A stretch of 64,000 bases of DNA from Actinomycetota bacterium (GTDB lineage: Bacteria > Actinomycetota > UBA4738 > HRBIN12). Below, piece by piece: positions 49,582 to 60,607 of the stretch. The translations under genes and the position numbers were made by a program. Where the stretch lies: assembly GCA_040881665.1 (NCBI GenBank), contig JBBECT010000004.1, positions 816,303 through 880,302 of the forward strand, written 5' to 3'. The notes beneath the pieces were generated by a model. That model made no database searches. It saw only the letters and a list, made by a program, of their open reading frames with translations, and was not told where the DNA came from. Each line of letters opens with the position of its first letter. Position 1 is the stretch's first letter.

Positions 49582-50838
49582 GTGACCACGTCGAACGGCG
49601 CGATCGACACCGACGTCCTCGTGGTCGGCGCCGGTCCGGGCGGTGCCGCCGCGGCCTACCACCTCGCGCGGCACGGGATCGACGTCACGATCGTCGACAA
49701 GGCGACATTCCCGCGGGAGAAGGTCTGTGGCGACGGGCTCACCCCACGCGCCGTGAAGCAGGTCGAGCGGATGGGCGTCGACACGACCGATCCGATCTTC
49801 GAACGCGTCGAGGGTCTGCGCGTGTACTCGCGCCGTGTCACCCTCGAGCTCGCGTGGCCCAAGCTTGAGGACTTCCCCGACTACGCGCTCGTCGCGACCC
49901 GATCGGACTTCGACGCGTTGCTCGCTCGCCGGGCGGAGAAGGCCGGTGCCCGATTGCTCGAGGCCACCGAGGCCGTGTCGCCGATCGTACGCGACGGCTG
50001 GGTCACCGGCGCGATGGTCCGCCCGAGCGAGGACCGCGACGCCGAGCCGACCGAGATCCGCGCGAAGATCGTGTTTGCCGCCGACGGTGCGTCGAGCCGG
50101 TTCGCCGGACAGGCCGGTGTGAAGCGCGACGCGTCCCGTCCGCTGGGGATCGCCGCGCGCCGCTACTACCGCACCGACCGCCACCCCGGTCCCTGGTTCG
50201 AGTCGTGGCTGGACCTGTGGGAGGGCGACGAGCTGCTGCCCGGCTACGGGTGGCTGTTCCCGGTCGCCGACGGGACGCTGAACCTCGGCGCGGGACTGTT
50301 GAACACCTTCAAGAACTTCAAGGACGTCTCCGCGCAGCGCCTGTTCGACGCGTTCATCTCGATGATGCCTGCGGACTGGAACATCGGCGAGGCGAGCGCG
50401 GAGGGACGGATCCTGTCGGGGCCGCTTCCGATGGGCATGAACCGCGCTCCGCTCGCGGTGCCCGGCCTGCTCCTGATCGGGGACGCCGCCGGCGTCGTCA
50501 GCCCGTTCAACGGTGAGGGGATCTCCTACGCGATGGAGACGGGCGAGGTCGCGGCCGAGCTCGCGAACGACGCGCTCGTCAGCGGGAGGATGGGCCGCGC
50601 GATGCTGTACCCGACCGTGCTCCGCGAGCTGTACGGGAGCTACTTCACCCTGGGTCGTGCGTTCGCGAAGGCGATCGGCGATCCCCGGATCATGCAGGCC
50701 TCGACCCGGCTGATGCTGCCCAACCGAGCGGTGATGCGCTTCGCGATGCGCGTGCTCGCCAACCTGACCGACGGGAAGGACGGCGACGCACAGGACAAGC
50801 TGATCTACGTGGTGGAACGACTCGCTCCGGCTTCGTGA
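49582..50838 (+). CDS. menJ: FAD-dependent geranylgeranyl/menaquinone reductase (MenJ-like)
   Basis: 418 residues. VLVVGAGPGGAAAAYHLARHG binds FAD, followed by FPREKVCGDGLTPRAV, and GDAAGVVSPFNGEGISYAMETG is the second FAD motif of geranylgeranyl reductases. MenJ of mycobacteria saturates one isoprene unit of menaquinone. The site in front of nuo is conserved in Actinomycetota. ACGGAGG precedes the GTG. Rex sites in front of it would tie menaquinone tuning to Complex I. A role in lipid reduction other than menaquinone is possible. Confidence 0.85.
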   Translation: MTTSNGAIDTDVLVVGAGPGGAAAAYHLARHGIDVTIVDKATFPREKVCGDGLTPRAVKQVERMGVDTTDPIFERVEGLRVYSRRVTLELAWPKLEDFPDYALVATRSDFDALLARRAEKAGARLLEATEAVSPIVRDGWVTGAMVRPSEDRDAEPTEIRAKIVFAADGASSRFAGQAGVKRDASRPLGIAARRYYRTDRHPGPWFESWLDLWEGDELLPGYGWLFPVADGTLNLGAGLLNTFKNFKDVSAQRLFDAFISMMPADWNIGEASAEGRILSGPLPMGMNRAPLAVPGLLLIGDAAGVVSPFNGEGISYAMETGEVAAELANDALVSGRMGRAMLYPTVLRELYGSYFTLGRAFAKAIGDPRIMQASTRLMLPNRAVMRFAMRVLANLTDGKDGDAQDKLIYVVERLAPAS

Positions 50839-50865
50839 CGACGATGCGCGACGACATGAGGGGGT

Positions 50866-51339
50866 GTGCCCGTGCTCGGTGACTACCTGCCGATCGTGAT
50901 CCTCCTCGCGATCGCGACCGCGTTCGTCACGCTCTCCCTGGTCGCGTCGACGCTGATCGCCCCGAGCCGTCCGACGCCCGCCAAGCTCGACGCGTACGAG
51001 TGCGGGATCGAGCCGATCCGGCTGCCGCGCAGCGAGCGCTACGCGGTGAAGTTCTACGTGATCGCGATGCTGTTCATCATCTTCGACATCGAGACGATCT
51101 TCCTGTTCCCCTGGGCCGTGGCGTTCCGGCAGCTCGGACTCTTCGGACTGATCGAGATGGGCGTGTTCCTCCTGCTCGTGTTCGTCGCGTACGCCTATGT
51201 GTGGCGCAGCGGCGGACTCGACTGGGAGGGCGCCGACCGCGGCCTGCGTCCCGCGATCGCCGCCGCCCGCGAGGCCTCGGCCGCGCGACGCGATGCGGCC
51301 CGCCGCGAGGAAGAGGAGGTGTCGACCGGTGCCCGTTGA
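50866..51339 (+). CDS. nuoA: NADH-quinone oxidoreductase subunit A
   Basis: 157 residues, longer than usual through an Ala- and Arg-rich C-terminal tail of about 30. Three helices, with YECGIEP and [22 protein letters not shown], the NuoA signature. Membrane arm at the junction with NuoH. The GTG start has GAGGGGG upstream. The end overlaps nuoB by 11 nt. Confidence 0.95.
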   Translation: MPVLGDYLPIVILLAIATAFVTLSLVASTLIAPSRPTPAKLDAYECGIEPIRLPRSERYAVKFYVIAMLFIIFDIETIFLFPWAVAFRQLGLFGLIEMGVFLLLVFVAYAYVWRSGGLDWEGADRGLRPAIAAAREASAARRDAARREEEEVSTGAR

Positions 51340-51859
51340 GCGGATCGAAGGGATCGAGCTCGGAGACCGGGGCGAGAAGACCCCCGAGCAGATCGAGGAG
51401 GAGGTCCGCCGCGGCGTCCTGCTGACCACCCTCGACAAGGCCGTCGGCTGGTCGCGCAAGCAGTCGATGTGGCCCGCGACGTTCGGGCTCGCCTGCTGCG
51501 CGATCGAGATGATGACGACCGGCGCCGCGAACTACGACCTGTCGCGCTGGGGGATGGAGATCTTCCGCGCGAGTCCCCGGCAGGCCGATCTGTTGATCGT
51601 CTCCGGCCGCGTCTCGCAGAAGATGGCGCCGGTGCTGCGGCGGATCTACGACCAGATGGCCGAGCCGAAGTGGGTCCTGTCGATGGGGGTCTGCGCGTCG
51701 GCGGGCGGCATGTTCACGAACTACGCCGTCGTCCAAGGAGTCGACACGATCGTTCCGGTCGACATGTACGTGCCCGGCTGCCCCCCGAAGCCGGAGATGC
51801 TGATGTACGGGATCCTCCGCCTGCAGGAGAAGGTGCGGAAGGAGACGCGCGCGCTGTGA
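51329..51859 (+). CDS. nuoB: NADH-quinone oxidoreductase subunit B
   Basis: 176 residues. Holds cluster N2: adjacent Cys in [10 protein letters not shown], then GVCASAGG and VPGCPPKPE, all four ligands present. It passes electrons to menaquinone at the NuoB-NuoD interface. The GTG start lies inside nuoA, with GAGGAGG in front, and the stop overlaps nuoC (TGATG). Confidence 0.96.
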   Translation: MPVERIEGIELGDRGEKTPEQIEEEVRRGVLLTTLDKAVGWSRKQSMWPATFGLACCAIEMMTTGAANYDLSRWGMEIFRASPRQADLLIVSGRVSQKMAPVLRRIYDQMAEPKWVLSMGVCASAGGMFTNYAVVQGVDTIVPVDMYVPGCPPKPEMLMYGILRLQEKVRKETRAL

Positions 51860-52359
51860 TGCCGGACGAGCTGGCGCATCGGGTGGCGACGCGTTACCCG
51901 GACGTGCTCACCGCGCGGGGCGAGACGACGGTGATCCTCGATCGTGGTCTGCTGCTCGACGCGCTCGTGTGGCTGCGGGACGAGCCCGACCTCGGGTTCG
52001 ACTCCCTCTCGTGCCTGACCGCCACCGACTGGCCGGAGCAGCAGCTGCGGTTCTGGGTCGCCTACGAGCTCTACTCGCTCACCCATCGCCACCGGCTGCG
52101 CGTGAAAGTCGGTGTCGCCGAGAACGACGCGCGGGTGCCGACCGTGACGTTCCTGTTCCCGACCGCGAACTGGCACGAGCGCGAGACCTACGACTTCTTC
52201 GGCATCGTGTTCGTCGGTCACCCCGCGCTCGAACGGATCCTGATGCCCGAGGGATGGGAAGGTCACCCGCTGCGCAAGGACTACGGCCTCGGCGGCGTGA
52301 ACACCCAGTACACCGACGGCAAGTTCATCCCGCCGATCGACGAGCGGCTGGGGTGGTGA
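51859..52359 (+). CDS. nuoC: NADH-quinone oxidoreductase subunit C
   Basis: 166 residues. [20 protein letters not shown] and [17 protein letters not shown] are the 30-kDa subunit signature. It is separate from NuoD, not fused as in enterobacteria. Start overlaps the nuoB stop by one base. Confidence 0.95.
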   Translation: MPDELAHRVATRYPDVLTARGETTVILDRGLLLDALVWLRDEPDLGFDSLSCLTATDWPEQQLRFWVAYELYSLTHRHRLRVKVGVAENDARVPTVTFLFPTANWHERETYDFFGIVFVGHPALERILMPEGWEGHPLRKDYGLGGVNTQYTDGKFIPPIDERLGW

Positions 52360-52366
52360 TGCCCTG

Positions 52367-53680
52367 ATGGCGGCGACCCGCGATCCCGGCGCCCGCGAGG
52401 CCACGCAGGCCGAACCCGCGCGCGACGAGCAGGCGGCACAGCTCGCCTCGGCCGGTGAGGAGCTCCGCCAGGAAACGATGATCATCAACATGGGGCCGCA
52501 GCACCCCTCGACCCACGGCGTGCTGCGGCTGCTCCTCGAGCTCGACGGCGAGACCGTCGTGTCGTGCAAGCCGATCGTCGGCTACCTACACACGGGGATC
52601 GAGAAGAACACCGAACCGCGCACCTGGGTGCAGGGCATCACCTACATCACACGCGCGGACTACCTCGCGCCGTTCCACAACGAGCTCGCGTACTGCCTCG
52701 CCGTCGAGCGTCTGATGGGGATCGAGGCGCCGCCGCGCGCGCAGACGATCCGCCTGATCCTCAACGAGCTGAACCGGATCGCATCGCACCTGGTCTGGGT
52801 CGCGACCGGCAGCCTGGAGCTGGGGGCGAGCGGCATGATGGTGTTCGGGTTCCGCGAGCGGGAGATGATCCTGTCGCTGTTCGAGCAGATCACCGGGTTG
52901 CGGATGAACCACGCCTACATCCGGATCGGCGGGCTCGTGATGGACCTTCCGGGCGATGCGGTGAAGCAGATCCGCGCGTTCATGGTCACGATGTCCGAAC
53001 GGCTCGACGAGTACGACACGATCCTGCGCCGCAACCCGATCTGGATCGAGCGCAACCAGGGCGTCGGCATCCTCACCGCCGAGCGCGCCCTCGAGCTCGG
53101 CGTGACCGGTCCCGCCCTGCGCGCCTCGGGCATCGCGAGAGATGTGCGCAAGGATGAGCCGTATCTGGGCTATGAGACCTACGACTTCGAGGTGCCCGTG
53201 CGCGAAGACGCCGACTGCTACGCGCGCTACGAGGTCCGGATGGCCGAGATGCGTCAGTCCATGCAGCTGGTCGAGCAGGCGCTGCAGCGCCTCGAGCCCG
53301 GTCCGGTGATGAACGAGGACCCGAAGGTCGGCTGGCCCGCCGAGCTCGAGGTCGGCCCCGACGGCATCGGGAACTCGGAATCGTACGTGCGTCACATCAT
53401 GGAGGAGTCGATGGAGGCGCTGATCCACCACTTCAAGATGGTGACCGAGGGCGTGTCGGTTCCGGCCGGCGAGGTCTATCAGGTGGTGGAGTCGCCCCGG
53501 GGCGAGCTGGGGTACTACGTCGTCTCGGACGGCGAGCACCGTCCGTACCGCGTGAAGATCCGCGATCCCTCGTTCGTGAACCTCCAGGCCGTGCCCGACA
53601 TGATCGAGGGCGGCCTGGTCGCGGACACGATCGCGGCGATCGCGAGCCTGGACCCGGTGATGGGCGGGGTGGACCGCTGA
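52367..53680 (+). CDS. nuoD: NADH-quinone oxidoreductase subunit D
   Basis: 437 residues. MGPQHPSTHGVLRLLLELDGE includes the His that lines the quinone cavity; GYLHTGIEKNTEPRTW follows. An N-terminal charged extension of about 38 residues precedes the family core. It forms the quinone site with NuoB. Stop and next start overlap as TGATG. Confidence 0.96.
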   Translation: MAATRDPGAREATQAEPARDEQAAQLASAGEELRQETMIINMGPQHPSTHGVLRLLLELDGETVVSCKPIVGYLHTGIEKNTEPRTWVQGITYITRADYLAPFHNELAYCLAVERLMGIEAPPRAQTIRLILNELNRIASHLVWVATGSLELGASGMMVFGFREREMILSLFEQITGLRMNHAYIRIGGLVMDLPGDAVKQIRAFMVTMSERLDEYDTILRRNPIWIERNQGVGILTAERALELGVTGPALRASGIARDVRKDEPYLGYETYDFEVPVREDADCYARYEVRMAEMRQSMQLVEQALQRLEPGPVMNEDPKVGWPAELEVGPDGIGNSESYVRHIMEESMEALIHHFKMVTEGVSVPAGEVYQVVESPRGELGYYVVSDGEHRPYRVKIRDPSFVNLQAVPDMIEGGLVADTIAAIASLDPVMGGVDR

Positions 53681-54279
53681 TGGCGGTGCTCGACGAGGAG
53701 CGGCGCGCGGAGGCGCGCGATATCGTCGCGCGGTTCCCCGAGGGGGGCGAGCGCTCGGCGATGCTCCCGCTGCTCTACCTCGCGCAGTCGGTCGAGGGAC
53801 ACGTGTCGCGCGAGGGGCTCCGCGAGGTCGCCGAGATCCTGGGCATCAGGACCGCCGAGGTGGAGGCGGTCGCGACCTTCTACACGATGCTCCGCATGCG
53901 GGAGACCGGGCGCCACGTCGTGTCGGTCTGCACGAACGTCGCGTGCGCCCTTCGCGGTGCGAACGAGGTCTACGCGGCGTGCGTCGACGAAGCGGGTCCC
54001 GGAGCGCACGAGGTCACCGACGACGGCCTTCTCACCGTCCACGAGGAGGAGTGCCTCGGGGTGTGCGACTTCGCCCCGGTCCTCCAGATCAACTCCGGGA
54101 ACCACGACCGGGTCGCGCCCGAGGCCGCGCGGGAGCTGATCCGGTCGTTGCGTGCGGGAACGGTCCCGGACGCGGCCCGCGGATCGATCGCGCCCCGGAG
54201 TTTCCGCGACGCGTCGCGCGTCCTCGCAGGACTGGGGCCGATGCCCGACGGGTCCGCCAGCAGCGAGGTGCCCGCGTGA
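53680..54279 (+). CDS. nuoE: NADH-quinone oxidoreductase subunit E
   Basis: 199 residues. [2Fe-2S] cluster N1a ligands: VCTNVACALRG gives two Cys and EEECLGVCDFAP two more. Its C-terminal part (about 155-199) is extra and Ser/Ala-rich. Part of the NADH-dehydrogenase arm with NuoF. GTGA overlap with nuoF. Confidence 0.94.
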   Translation: MAVLDEERRAEARDIVARFPEGGERSAMLPLLYLAQSVEGHVSREGLREVAEILGIRTAEVEAVATFYTMLRMRETGRHVVSVCTNVACALRGANEVYAACVDEAGPGAHEVTDDGLLTVHEEECLGVCDFAPVLQINSGNHDRVAPEAARELIRSLRAGTVPDAARGSIAPRSFRDASRVLAGLGPMPDGSASSEVPA

Positions 54280-55577
54280 GTCACGGCGAACCGCGCGTGC
54301 TGACGGCGATGTGGGACGACCCCGAGGCCGTCGGGATCGACGGCTACCTCGCGCGAGGCGGATACGAAGGTCTGCGTAAGGCCGTCACGATGCGACCCGA
54401 CGAGCTGATCGATCTCGTGAAGGCCGCGAGCCTTCGCGGCCGGGGCGGGGCGGGGTTCCCGACCGGCGTGAAGTGGTCGTTCGTTCCCCAGGACACCGGC
54501 AAGCCCACCTACCTCGTCTGCAACTTCGACGAGTCCGAGCCCGGAACCTGCAACAACCGCGAGATCGTCGAGCGCACCCCGCACCTGCTCGTCGAGGGGG
54601 TCGTGATCGCCGCCCGCGCGATCGGGTGCTCCCACGCGTTCATCTACACGCGCGGGGAGTATCTGTGGCAGGCGACGCTGTTGGAACGCGCGGTGCGGGA
54701 GGCCCGCGAGCGGGGGTTCGTCGGCGCGAACGTCCTCGACTCGGGGATGGACGTCGAGGTCACGGTGTTCCGCGGAGCCGGCGCCTACATCTGCGGCGAG
54801 GAGACCGCGCTGCTGAACTCCCTCGAAGGATTGCGAGGCCAGCCGCGGCTGCGTCCCCCGTTCCCAGCGGTGGAGGGGTTGTACGCGTCCCCGACCGCCG
54901 TGAACAACGTCGAGACACTCGCGAATGTCCCGATGATCGTGTCGAACGGCGCGGAGTGGTTCACCGGCATCGGCACCGAGAAGTCGCCGGGAACGAAGCT
55001 GTTCACCGTCTCGGGCAAGGTCGAGCGGCCCGGGAACTACGAATTCCCGATGGGAATCCCGTTCCGCGAGGTGCTCGATGCCGCGGGCGGCGTGCTCGGC
55101 GGACGCAGGTTGAAGGCCTGGACCCCCGGTGGTTCGTCCACGCCGTTCCTCACCGACGAGCACCTCGATGTCGGGCTGGACTTCGAGTCGATCGCCGAGG
55201 CGGGGTCGCTGCTCGGGACCGGCGCGCTCCAGGTGCTCGACGAGACCGATTGCGTCGTCGAGGCGACCCGCCGGTGGATGGAGTTCTACGCCCACGAGTC
55301 GTGCGGCAAGTGCACGCCGTGTCGCGAGGGAACCTGGTGGATGGAGCGCGTCCTCGGGCGCGTCGAGCAGGGGTTCGGCACCGAGGCCGACATCCCGGTG
55401 ATGGCCGACGCCGGCTCGAAGATCCTGTTCCGCTCGTTCTGCGCCCTCGCCGACGGCGCCGTCTCACCGCTGGAGTCCTCGCTCAAGTACTTCCGCGACG
55501 AGTACGAGGCCCACATCGCCGGCGGAGGGTGCCCGGCGAGGCAGGGCGCCGCGAGAGCGGAGGTGGGAGTCGAGTGA
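54276..55577 (+). CDS. nuoF: NADH-quinone oxidoreductase subunit F
   Basis: 433 residues. LRGRGGAGFPTGVKW binds NADH, NFDESEPGTCNNRE binds FMN, and the N3 cluster Cys are in ESCGKCTPCREG plus a fourth Cys in SFCALADGA. It takes two electrons from NADH. Both ends overlap neighbours by 4 nt. Confidence 0.96.
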   Translation: MSHGEPRVLTAMWDDPEAVGIDGYLARGGYEGLRKAVTMRPDELIDLVKAASLRGRGGAGFPTGVKWSFVPQDTGKPTYLVCNFDESEPGTCNNREIVERTPHLLVEGVVIAARAIGCSHAFIYTRGEYLWQATLLERAVREARERGFVGANVLDSGMDVEVTVFRGAGAYICGEETALLNSLEGLRGQPRLRPPFPAVEGLYASPTAVNNVETLANVPMIVSNGAEWFTGIGTEKSPGTKLFTVSGKVERPGNYEFPMGIPFREVLDAAGGVLGGRRLKAWTPGGSSTPFLTDEHLDVGLDFESIAEAGSLLGTGALQVLDETDCVVEATRRWMEFYAHESCGKCTPCREGTWWMERVLGRVEQGFGTEADIPVMADAGSKILFRSFCALADGAVSPLESSLKYFRDEYEAHIAGGGCPARQGAARAEVGVE

Positions 55578-58039
55578 CCGCATCGGAGTCGGCCGACGAC
55601 GTCACCCTCGAGGTCGACGGCAAGCAGGTCACGGTCCCGAAGGGAACGCTGATCATCCGCGCCGCCGAGCAGCTCGGGATCGAGATCCCTCGCTTCTGCG
55701 ACCACCCGCTGCTCGAACCGGTGGGCGCGTGCCGCCAGTGCTACGTCGAGGTCGAGGGTCAGCGCAAGCTGCTCACGAGCTGCACGACCCCCGTCGCCCC
55801 CGGGATGGAGGTCCGCACCCAGTATGCGAGCGAGCAGGTCCGGGAGGCGCAGGAGGCGACGCTGGAGTTCCTACTGCTGAACCATCCCCTCGACTGCCCG
55901 GTCTGCGACCGAGGCGGCGAGTGCCCCCTGCAGGACCAGACGATGAAGTACGGACCGGGCGAGAGCCGCTACGTCGAGGCCAAGCGCACGTTCCCCAAGC
56001 CCGTGCCCCTGTCCCCGCTCGTCGCGCTCGACCGCGAGCGGTGCGTCCTGTGCGCCCGGTGCACGCGCTTCTGCGACGAGATCAGCGGCGACCGGTTCAT
56101 CGAGCTGTTCGATCGCGGCGCGCAGCAGCAGGTCTCGATCGCCGGCGGCGAGGACTTCGACAGCCCGTTCTCGGGGAACACGATCCAGATCTGCCCGGTC
56201 GGCGCCCTGACCGCGACGAGCTACCGGTTCGTCGCCCGGCCCTACGACCTCTCGCACACCGACACCGTGTGCGATCACTGCTCGGCCGGCTGCAACATCC
56301 GGGTCGACCTGCGTCGTGGGGAGATGGTCCGGGTGCTCGCGCGCGACAACCTCGAGGTGAACGACGCGTGGATCTGCGACAAGGGCCGGTTCGCCTTCCG
56401 GGCGGCCGACGCCGAGGACCGCGTCACGGTACCGATGATCCGAGACCACGGCCTCGAGCCGGCCTCGTTCGACGAGATCTTCGAGGCGATCGCCGATTGG
56501 ACCCGCGGTGCGCGCGTGGCGTTCCTCACCGGGGGACGGCTGACCGACGAGAGCGCCTACGCGTTGTCGAAGCTCGCGCGAACCGTGTTCGCTACCGACG
56601 ACGTCGACCATCGCCGGACCGGCGGCACCAGCGGCGAGGTCGATCGGTTCAGTGCGACGCCGGGTGGCTTCCACGTCACCTACCGCGACGTCGAGCAGGC
56701 GAAGGTGATCCTTCTCGCCGGCCTCGACGCCGAGCAGGAGGTTCCGATCCTGCACCTACGGATCCGCAAGGCGGCGCGCCGGGGTGCCAAGGTGTTCGTG
56801 CTGCACCCGCGCCGGACCCGCCTGCACGACGTGGCCGAGCACCTGCTCGTGGCGCCCGGTCAGGAGGGTGTCCGGCTGCGCGCGATCGCCGAGGCGCTGC
56901 GCACAGACCCCTCGAGCGACCCGGTGGCCGCTGCCCTCGCCGCGGCGGGGGAGGAGGCCGTCGTGCTCGCCGGTCCGCGACTGGCCGATGCCCCGGGCGC
57001 CGCCGCCGAGGCCGCGTCGCTCGCGATGGCGGCAGAGATCGGGTTCGCGAACATCTCGCGGCGCGCGAACGACCATGGCGCGCTGCGCGCCGGACTTGCT
57101 CCCGGCCTGTACCCGGGCGGTCGGACCTCGGAGGAGATCGCCGAGCTGTGGGGCACGACCCCGCCGACGTCGGGCCGTTCGACCCGGGAGATCCTCGAGG
57201 CGTGCGATCGCCACGAGGTCGATGTGCTGTTCCTGATCGGGATCGATCCCCTGCGCGACCTCCCCGACGCGGCGCTCGCCGAGCGCGCGATCGGCAACGT
57301 ACGGCACAAGGTCGTCCAGGACCTGTCGCCCGGGTCGCTCGCGAACTACGCGGACGCGTTCTTGCCGGTGGCCGCATCGATCGAGACCGACGGGCACCGC
57401 ACCACCTGGGAGGGACGCGGGCAGCGGTTGCGTCCGGTACGGGACCCCGAGGGCAACGCGCAACAGGACTGGGAGATCTTCGCGCGGCTCGCTCGCGCGG
57501 TCGGCGGCGACCTGGGTTTCTCGACGCTCGACGAACTGCGCGTCGAGCTGGGCCGCGCGCTCGCCCCGCGTGAGGTCCGGCCGTTCGACTTCGCGGCCGA
57601 CGCGGCCGACGCGGAGAGCAACCCGTCCGGTCCCCCAGCGCCGGAAGCTCTCATCCTGTTCACCTACTCGCTGCTCGTCGACGAGGGCCGGCTCAGCGAG
57701 GGAGCCACCGAGCTCAAGTCCGCCCAGGAACGGGCCCCGTTCGTCGAGGTCCACGCCGACGACGCGGCCCGCCTCGACATCACCGACGGCGCGAGCGTGA
57801 CCGTGACCACCGACGCCGGCGTTGCCACGTTGCCCGCGAGTGTGACCGACGCGATCGCTCTCGGCACCGTGTTCGTCCCCTACAACCAGCCGGGGTTCGC
57901 CGCCAACACCCTGCTCTCTGGCGCCTTCACGGCCGGGGCGACGTTGACATCGGCCGACGCGGGGGTTGCGGATCTGGACTCCGCGCCGGACGCGATCGGC
58001 GCGACGCCCGCGGCAGCGGCGACGGGAGGTGAGGGGTAG
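55574..58039 (+). CDS. nuoG: NADH-quinone oxidoreductase subunit G
   Basis: 821 residues. In order: a [2Fe-2S] ferredoxin domain ([21 protein letters not shown]), a His-ligated 4Fe segment ([15 protein letters not shown]), a further [4Fe-4S] ([11 protein letters not shown]), then a CDHCSAGC...CDKGR motif that would carry the extra N7-type cluster, and a molybdopterin-oxidoreductase-like domain without Mo function. The end (from about 690) is an aspartate-decarboxylase-like barrel. It relays electrons from NuoF to NuoI. Confidence 0.95.
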   Translation: MTASESADDVTLEVDGKQVTVPKGTLIIRAAEQLGIEIPRFCDHPLLEPVGACRQCYVEVEGQRKLLTSCTTPVAPGMEVRTQYASEQVREAQEATLEFLLLNHPLDCPVCDRGGECPLQDQTMKYGPGESRYVEAKRTFPKPVPLSPLVALDRERCVLCARCTRFCDEISGDRFIELFDRGAQQQVSIAGGEDFDSPFSGNTIQICPVGALTATSYRFVARPYDLSHTDTVCDHCSAGCNIRVDLRRGEMVRVLARDNLEVNDAWICDKGRFAFRAADAEDRVTVPMIRDHGLEPASFDEIFEAIADWTRGARVAFLTGGRLTDESAYALSKLARTVFATDDVDHRRTGGTSGEVDRFSATPGGFHVTYRDVEQAKVILLAGLDAEQEVPILHLRIRKAARRGAKVFVLHPRRTRLHDVAEHLLVAPGQEGVRLRAIAEALRTDPSSDPVAAALAAAGEEAVVLAGPRLADAPGAAAEAASLAMAAEIGFANISRRANDHGALRAGLAPGLYPGGRTSEEIAELWGTTPPTSGRSTREILEACDRHEVDVLFLIGIDPLRDLPDAALAERAIGNVRHKVVQDLSPGSLANYADAFLPVAASIETDGHRTTWEGRGQRLRPVRDPEGNAQQDWEIFARLARAVGGDLGFSTLDELRVELGRALAPREVRPFDFAADAADAESNPSGPPAPEALILFTYSLLVDEGRLSEGATELKSAQERAPFVEVHADDAARLDITDGASVTVTTDAGVATLPASVTDAIALGTVFVPYNQPGFAANTLLSGAFTAGATLTSADAGVADLDSAPDAIGATPAAAATGGEG

Positions 58040-58041
58040 CG

Positions 58042-59169
58042 ATGGACTGGCTCGACTGGATCCTGCTCGTCGCGCGCGTCCTGATCGTGTTCGTCGCCCT
58101 GTTGCTGATCCTGTTGATCGAGATCTGGTTCGAGCGCAAGTGGATCGCAGATCTGCAGACCCGCAAGGGACCGATGCGCGCGGGACCGCGCGGGATCCTG
58201 ATCACCCTCGCCGACGGTCTCAAGGTCTTCTTCAAGGAGGGCATCACCCCGACGAACGCGGAGATGCCGCTGTTCGTGTTCGCGCCCGCGCTGGCGGTGA
58301 TCCCCGCGTTCCTCACCTTCGCGGTGATCCCGTTCGGACCGACGATCGAGGTCTTCGGGCGCGAGGTCCCGATGCAGGTGGCCGACCTCAACATCGGCGT
58401 CCTGTGGCTGGCGGCGACGGCCTCGATCGGTGTGTACGCGATCGTGCTCGCCGGGTGGTCGTCGGGGTCGAACTACCCGCTGCTCGGCGGGGTGCGGGCG
58501 TCGGCGCAGATGATCTCCTACGAGGTCGGCATGAGCCTGGCGTTCGTAGCGGTCGTGATGTATTCGGGCACGCTGTCGCTGAACGAGGTCGTCGCGTCGC
58601 AAGACCGGATCTGGAACGTGATCCCGCAGCTCCCGGCGTTCCTGATCTACTTCGTGTGCGCGCTGGCCGAGACGAATCGCCCTCCGTTCGACCTCGCAGA
58701 GGCGGAGTCCGAGCTCGTCGCCGGGTTCCAGACCGAGTACTCGGGGATGCGGTTCGCGATGTTCTACCTCGCCGAGTACCTCAACGCGTTCACCGTATGC
58801 GCGATCGCGACGACGCTGTTCCTCGGCGGGTGGCGCGGGCCCGCGCCGGACTTCCTGACGCCGCTGTGGCCGGTGCTGTGGTTCCTCGCGAAGGTGTTCG
58901 CGCTCTTTTACGTGATGGTGTGGATCCGCGGGACCCTGCCGCGCGTGCGCTACGACCGGCTCATGAACTTCGGCTGGAAGGTGCTGATCCCGCTCGGGCT
59001 CGTGTGGGTGATGCTGACCGGAGCGGTCGTCGTGCTTCCGGAGGAGTTCGATCTGCGGCGCGGGAACATCCTGACGATCGCGGCGATCGCCGCGGCGGTG
59101 ATCATCGTGCTGTCCCTGGTGTGGCCGGCGCGCGAGGACAGGACCTCCGAGGAGGTGGGACGTCGATGA
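58042..59169 (+). CDS. nuoH: NADH-quinone oxidoreductase subunit H
   Basis: 375 residues, about eight helices. [14 protein letters not shown] and [20 protein letters not shown] are the NuoH signatures, with acidic residues that link quinone reduction to proton movement. The first helix is followed by the charged [14 protein letters not shown] loop. Ends in ATGA overlap with nuoI. Confidence 0.96.
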   Translation: MDWLDWILLVARVLIVFVALLLILLIEIWFERKWIADLQTRKGPMRAGPRGILITLADGLKVFFKEGITPTNAEMPLFVFAPALAVIPAFLTFAVIPFGPTIEVFGREVPMQVADLNIGVLWLAATASIGVYAIVLAGWSSGSNYPLLGGVRASAQMISYEVGMSLAFVAVVMYSGTLSLNEVVASQDRIWNVIPQLPAFLIYFVCALAETNRPPFDLAEAESELVAGFQTEYSGMRFAMFYLAEYLNAFTVCAIATTLFLGGWRGPAPDFLTPLWPVLWFLAKVFALFYVMVWIRGTLPRVRYDRLMNFGWKVLIPLGLVWVMLTGAVVVLPEEFDLRRGNILTIAAIAAAVIIVLSLVWPAREDRTSEEVGRR

Positions 59170-59684
59170 GTGACGAAGAGGGCGTGGGTCCGCGGACCGA
59201 ACCCGACCGGCAGACGTTCTTCGAGGCGATCGGCGCGGTCGCGCGCGGCATGGGTACCGTGCTGCGCCAGACGTGGCGCGCCGATGTCACCGAGGAGTAC
59301 CCGAAGAAGGTCAACACCCCGCCCGAGCGCTCCCACATCGGGCGGCACCTGCTGAACAAGCACGAGAACGGTCTCGAGAAGTGCATCGGGTGTGAGCTGT
59401 GCGCCTACGCGTGCCCGGCAGACGCGATCTGGGTCGAGGGGGCCGACAACGACCCCGAGGATCCGGTCTCTCCGGGCGAGCGGTACGCGAAGGACTACGA
59501 GATCAACTACCTGCGCTGCATCATGTGCGGGCTCTGCGTCGAGGCGTGTCCGACCCGGGCGCTGACGCTGACCTCCGGTTACGAGATGGCGTTCGACTCG
59601 CGCGAGGACGCGATCCTGACGAAGGACAAGCTGCTCGAGCCCCCGCTCCCGCTCGGCACGGCGCAGGGAACGCAGGAGGGCTAG
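59166..59684 (+). CDS. nuoI: NADH-quinone oxidoreductase subunit I
   Basis: 172 residues. Two [4Fe-4S] clusters (N6a and N6b) in [12 protein letters not shown] and [12 protein letters not shown]. It links NuoG to NuoB. A short N-terminal acidic head precedes the amphipathic helix that touches NuoH. Confidence 0.96.
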   Translation: MSDEEGVGPRTEPDRQTFFEAIGAVARGMGTVLRQTWRADVTEEYPKKVNTPPERSHIGRHLLNKHENGLEKCIGCELCAYACPADAIWVEGADNDPEDPVSPGERYAKDYEINYLRCIMCGLCVEACPTRALTLTSGYEMAFDSREDAILTKDKLLEPPLPLGTAQGTQEG

Positions 59685-60301
59685 TGAACGAGCTGATCGT
59701 GTTCTGGATCTTCGCGCCCGTCGCAGTCGGGTCGGCGATCGCGATGCTGCTGCAGCGCAATGCCGTCCATGCCGCGCTGCTGCTCGTCCTCAACTTCTTC
59801 TGCATCGCGGTCTTCTACCTGCTGCTCGGCGCGGAGTTCCTGTTCGCGGTGCAGATCATCGTGTACGCGGGCGCGATCATGGTGCTGTTCCTGTTCGTGC
59901 TGATGCTGCTCGGGGTCGACCGGGAGCTGTCGTTGCGCGAGCGGCTCGTCGGTCAGCGCCCTGCCGCCGTCATCGTCGGGCTGGGGATCGTGCTCGAGCT
60001 GTTCTTCGCGGTCCGGGCCGGCGTCGGGTTCGCGGACAAGGGTCCCGAGGCGTTCGCCGAGACGGTGAACCGCGGCGGCAATGCCGAGGCGGTCGCGCGG
60101 GTGCTGTTCAAGGACTACTTCCTGCCGTTCGAGATCACCTCCGTGCTGCTGATCGTCGCCGCGATCGCGGCGATGGTGCTCGCCCAGCGCCGCGATCGAG
60201 TCCGCGACGCCCGCGTCCCGGACCTCGACGCGATCTCCGGTGAGGACACGACGCCCGGCGCGGTGTCGGAACCGGTCGCCACCGACGGGGTGGCGCCGTG
60301 A
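59684..60301 (+). CDS. nuoJ: NADH-quinone oxidoreductase subunit J
   Basis: 205 residues, five helices with [21 protein letters not shown], the NuoJ signature around the pi-bulge helix. A soluble tail of about 40 residues ends it. The GTG start shares one base with the nuoI stop; the stop overlaps nuoK by 4 nt. Confidence 0.93.
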   Translation: MNELIVFWIFAPVAVGSAIAMLLQRNAVHAALLLVLNFFCIAVFYLLLGAEFLFAVQIIVYAGAIMVLFLFVLMLLGVDRELSLRERLVGQRPAAVIVGLGIVLELFFAVRAGVGFADKGPEAFAETVNRGGNAEAVARVLFKDYFLPFEITSVLLIVAAIAAMVLAQRRDRVRDARVPDLDAISGEDTTPGAVSEPVATDGVAP

Positions 60302-60603
60302 GAACGCCGATCGCCTGGTACCTCGTTCTGAGCGGGATCCTGTTCGCGCTCGGGACCCTCGGCGTGCTGCTGCGCCGCAACGCGCTGCTGATCTTCATGT
60401 CGGTCGAGCTCCAGCTGAACGCCGTCAACCTCTCGCTGGTCGCGTTCTCGCGTATGCACGGCGAGCTCGACGGACAGGTGCTCGCGTTCTTCTCGATGGT
60501 GGTCGCCGCCGCCGAGGTCGTGGTCGGCCTGGCGATCATCGTGGCGCTGTTCCGCCGCCGCCGGTCGGTGGACGTCGACGACGCGAGGTTGTTGCGGGGA
60601 TGA
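60298..60603 (+). CDS. nuoK: NADH-quinone oxidoreductase subunit K
   Basis: 101 residues, three helices. [20 protein letters not shown] carries the conserved membrane Glu used in proton transfer; a second Glu is in [15 protein letters not shown] start. Confidence 0.95.
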   Translation: MRTPIAWYLVLSGILFALGTLGVLLRRNALLIFMSVELQLNAVNLSLVAFSRMHGELDGQVLAFFSMVVAAAEVVVGLAIIVALFRRRRSVDVDDARLLRG

Positions 60604-60607
60604 GCCC

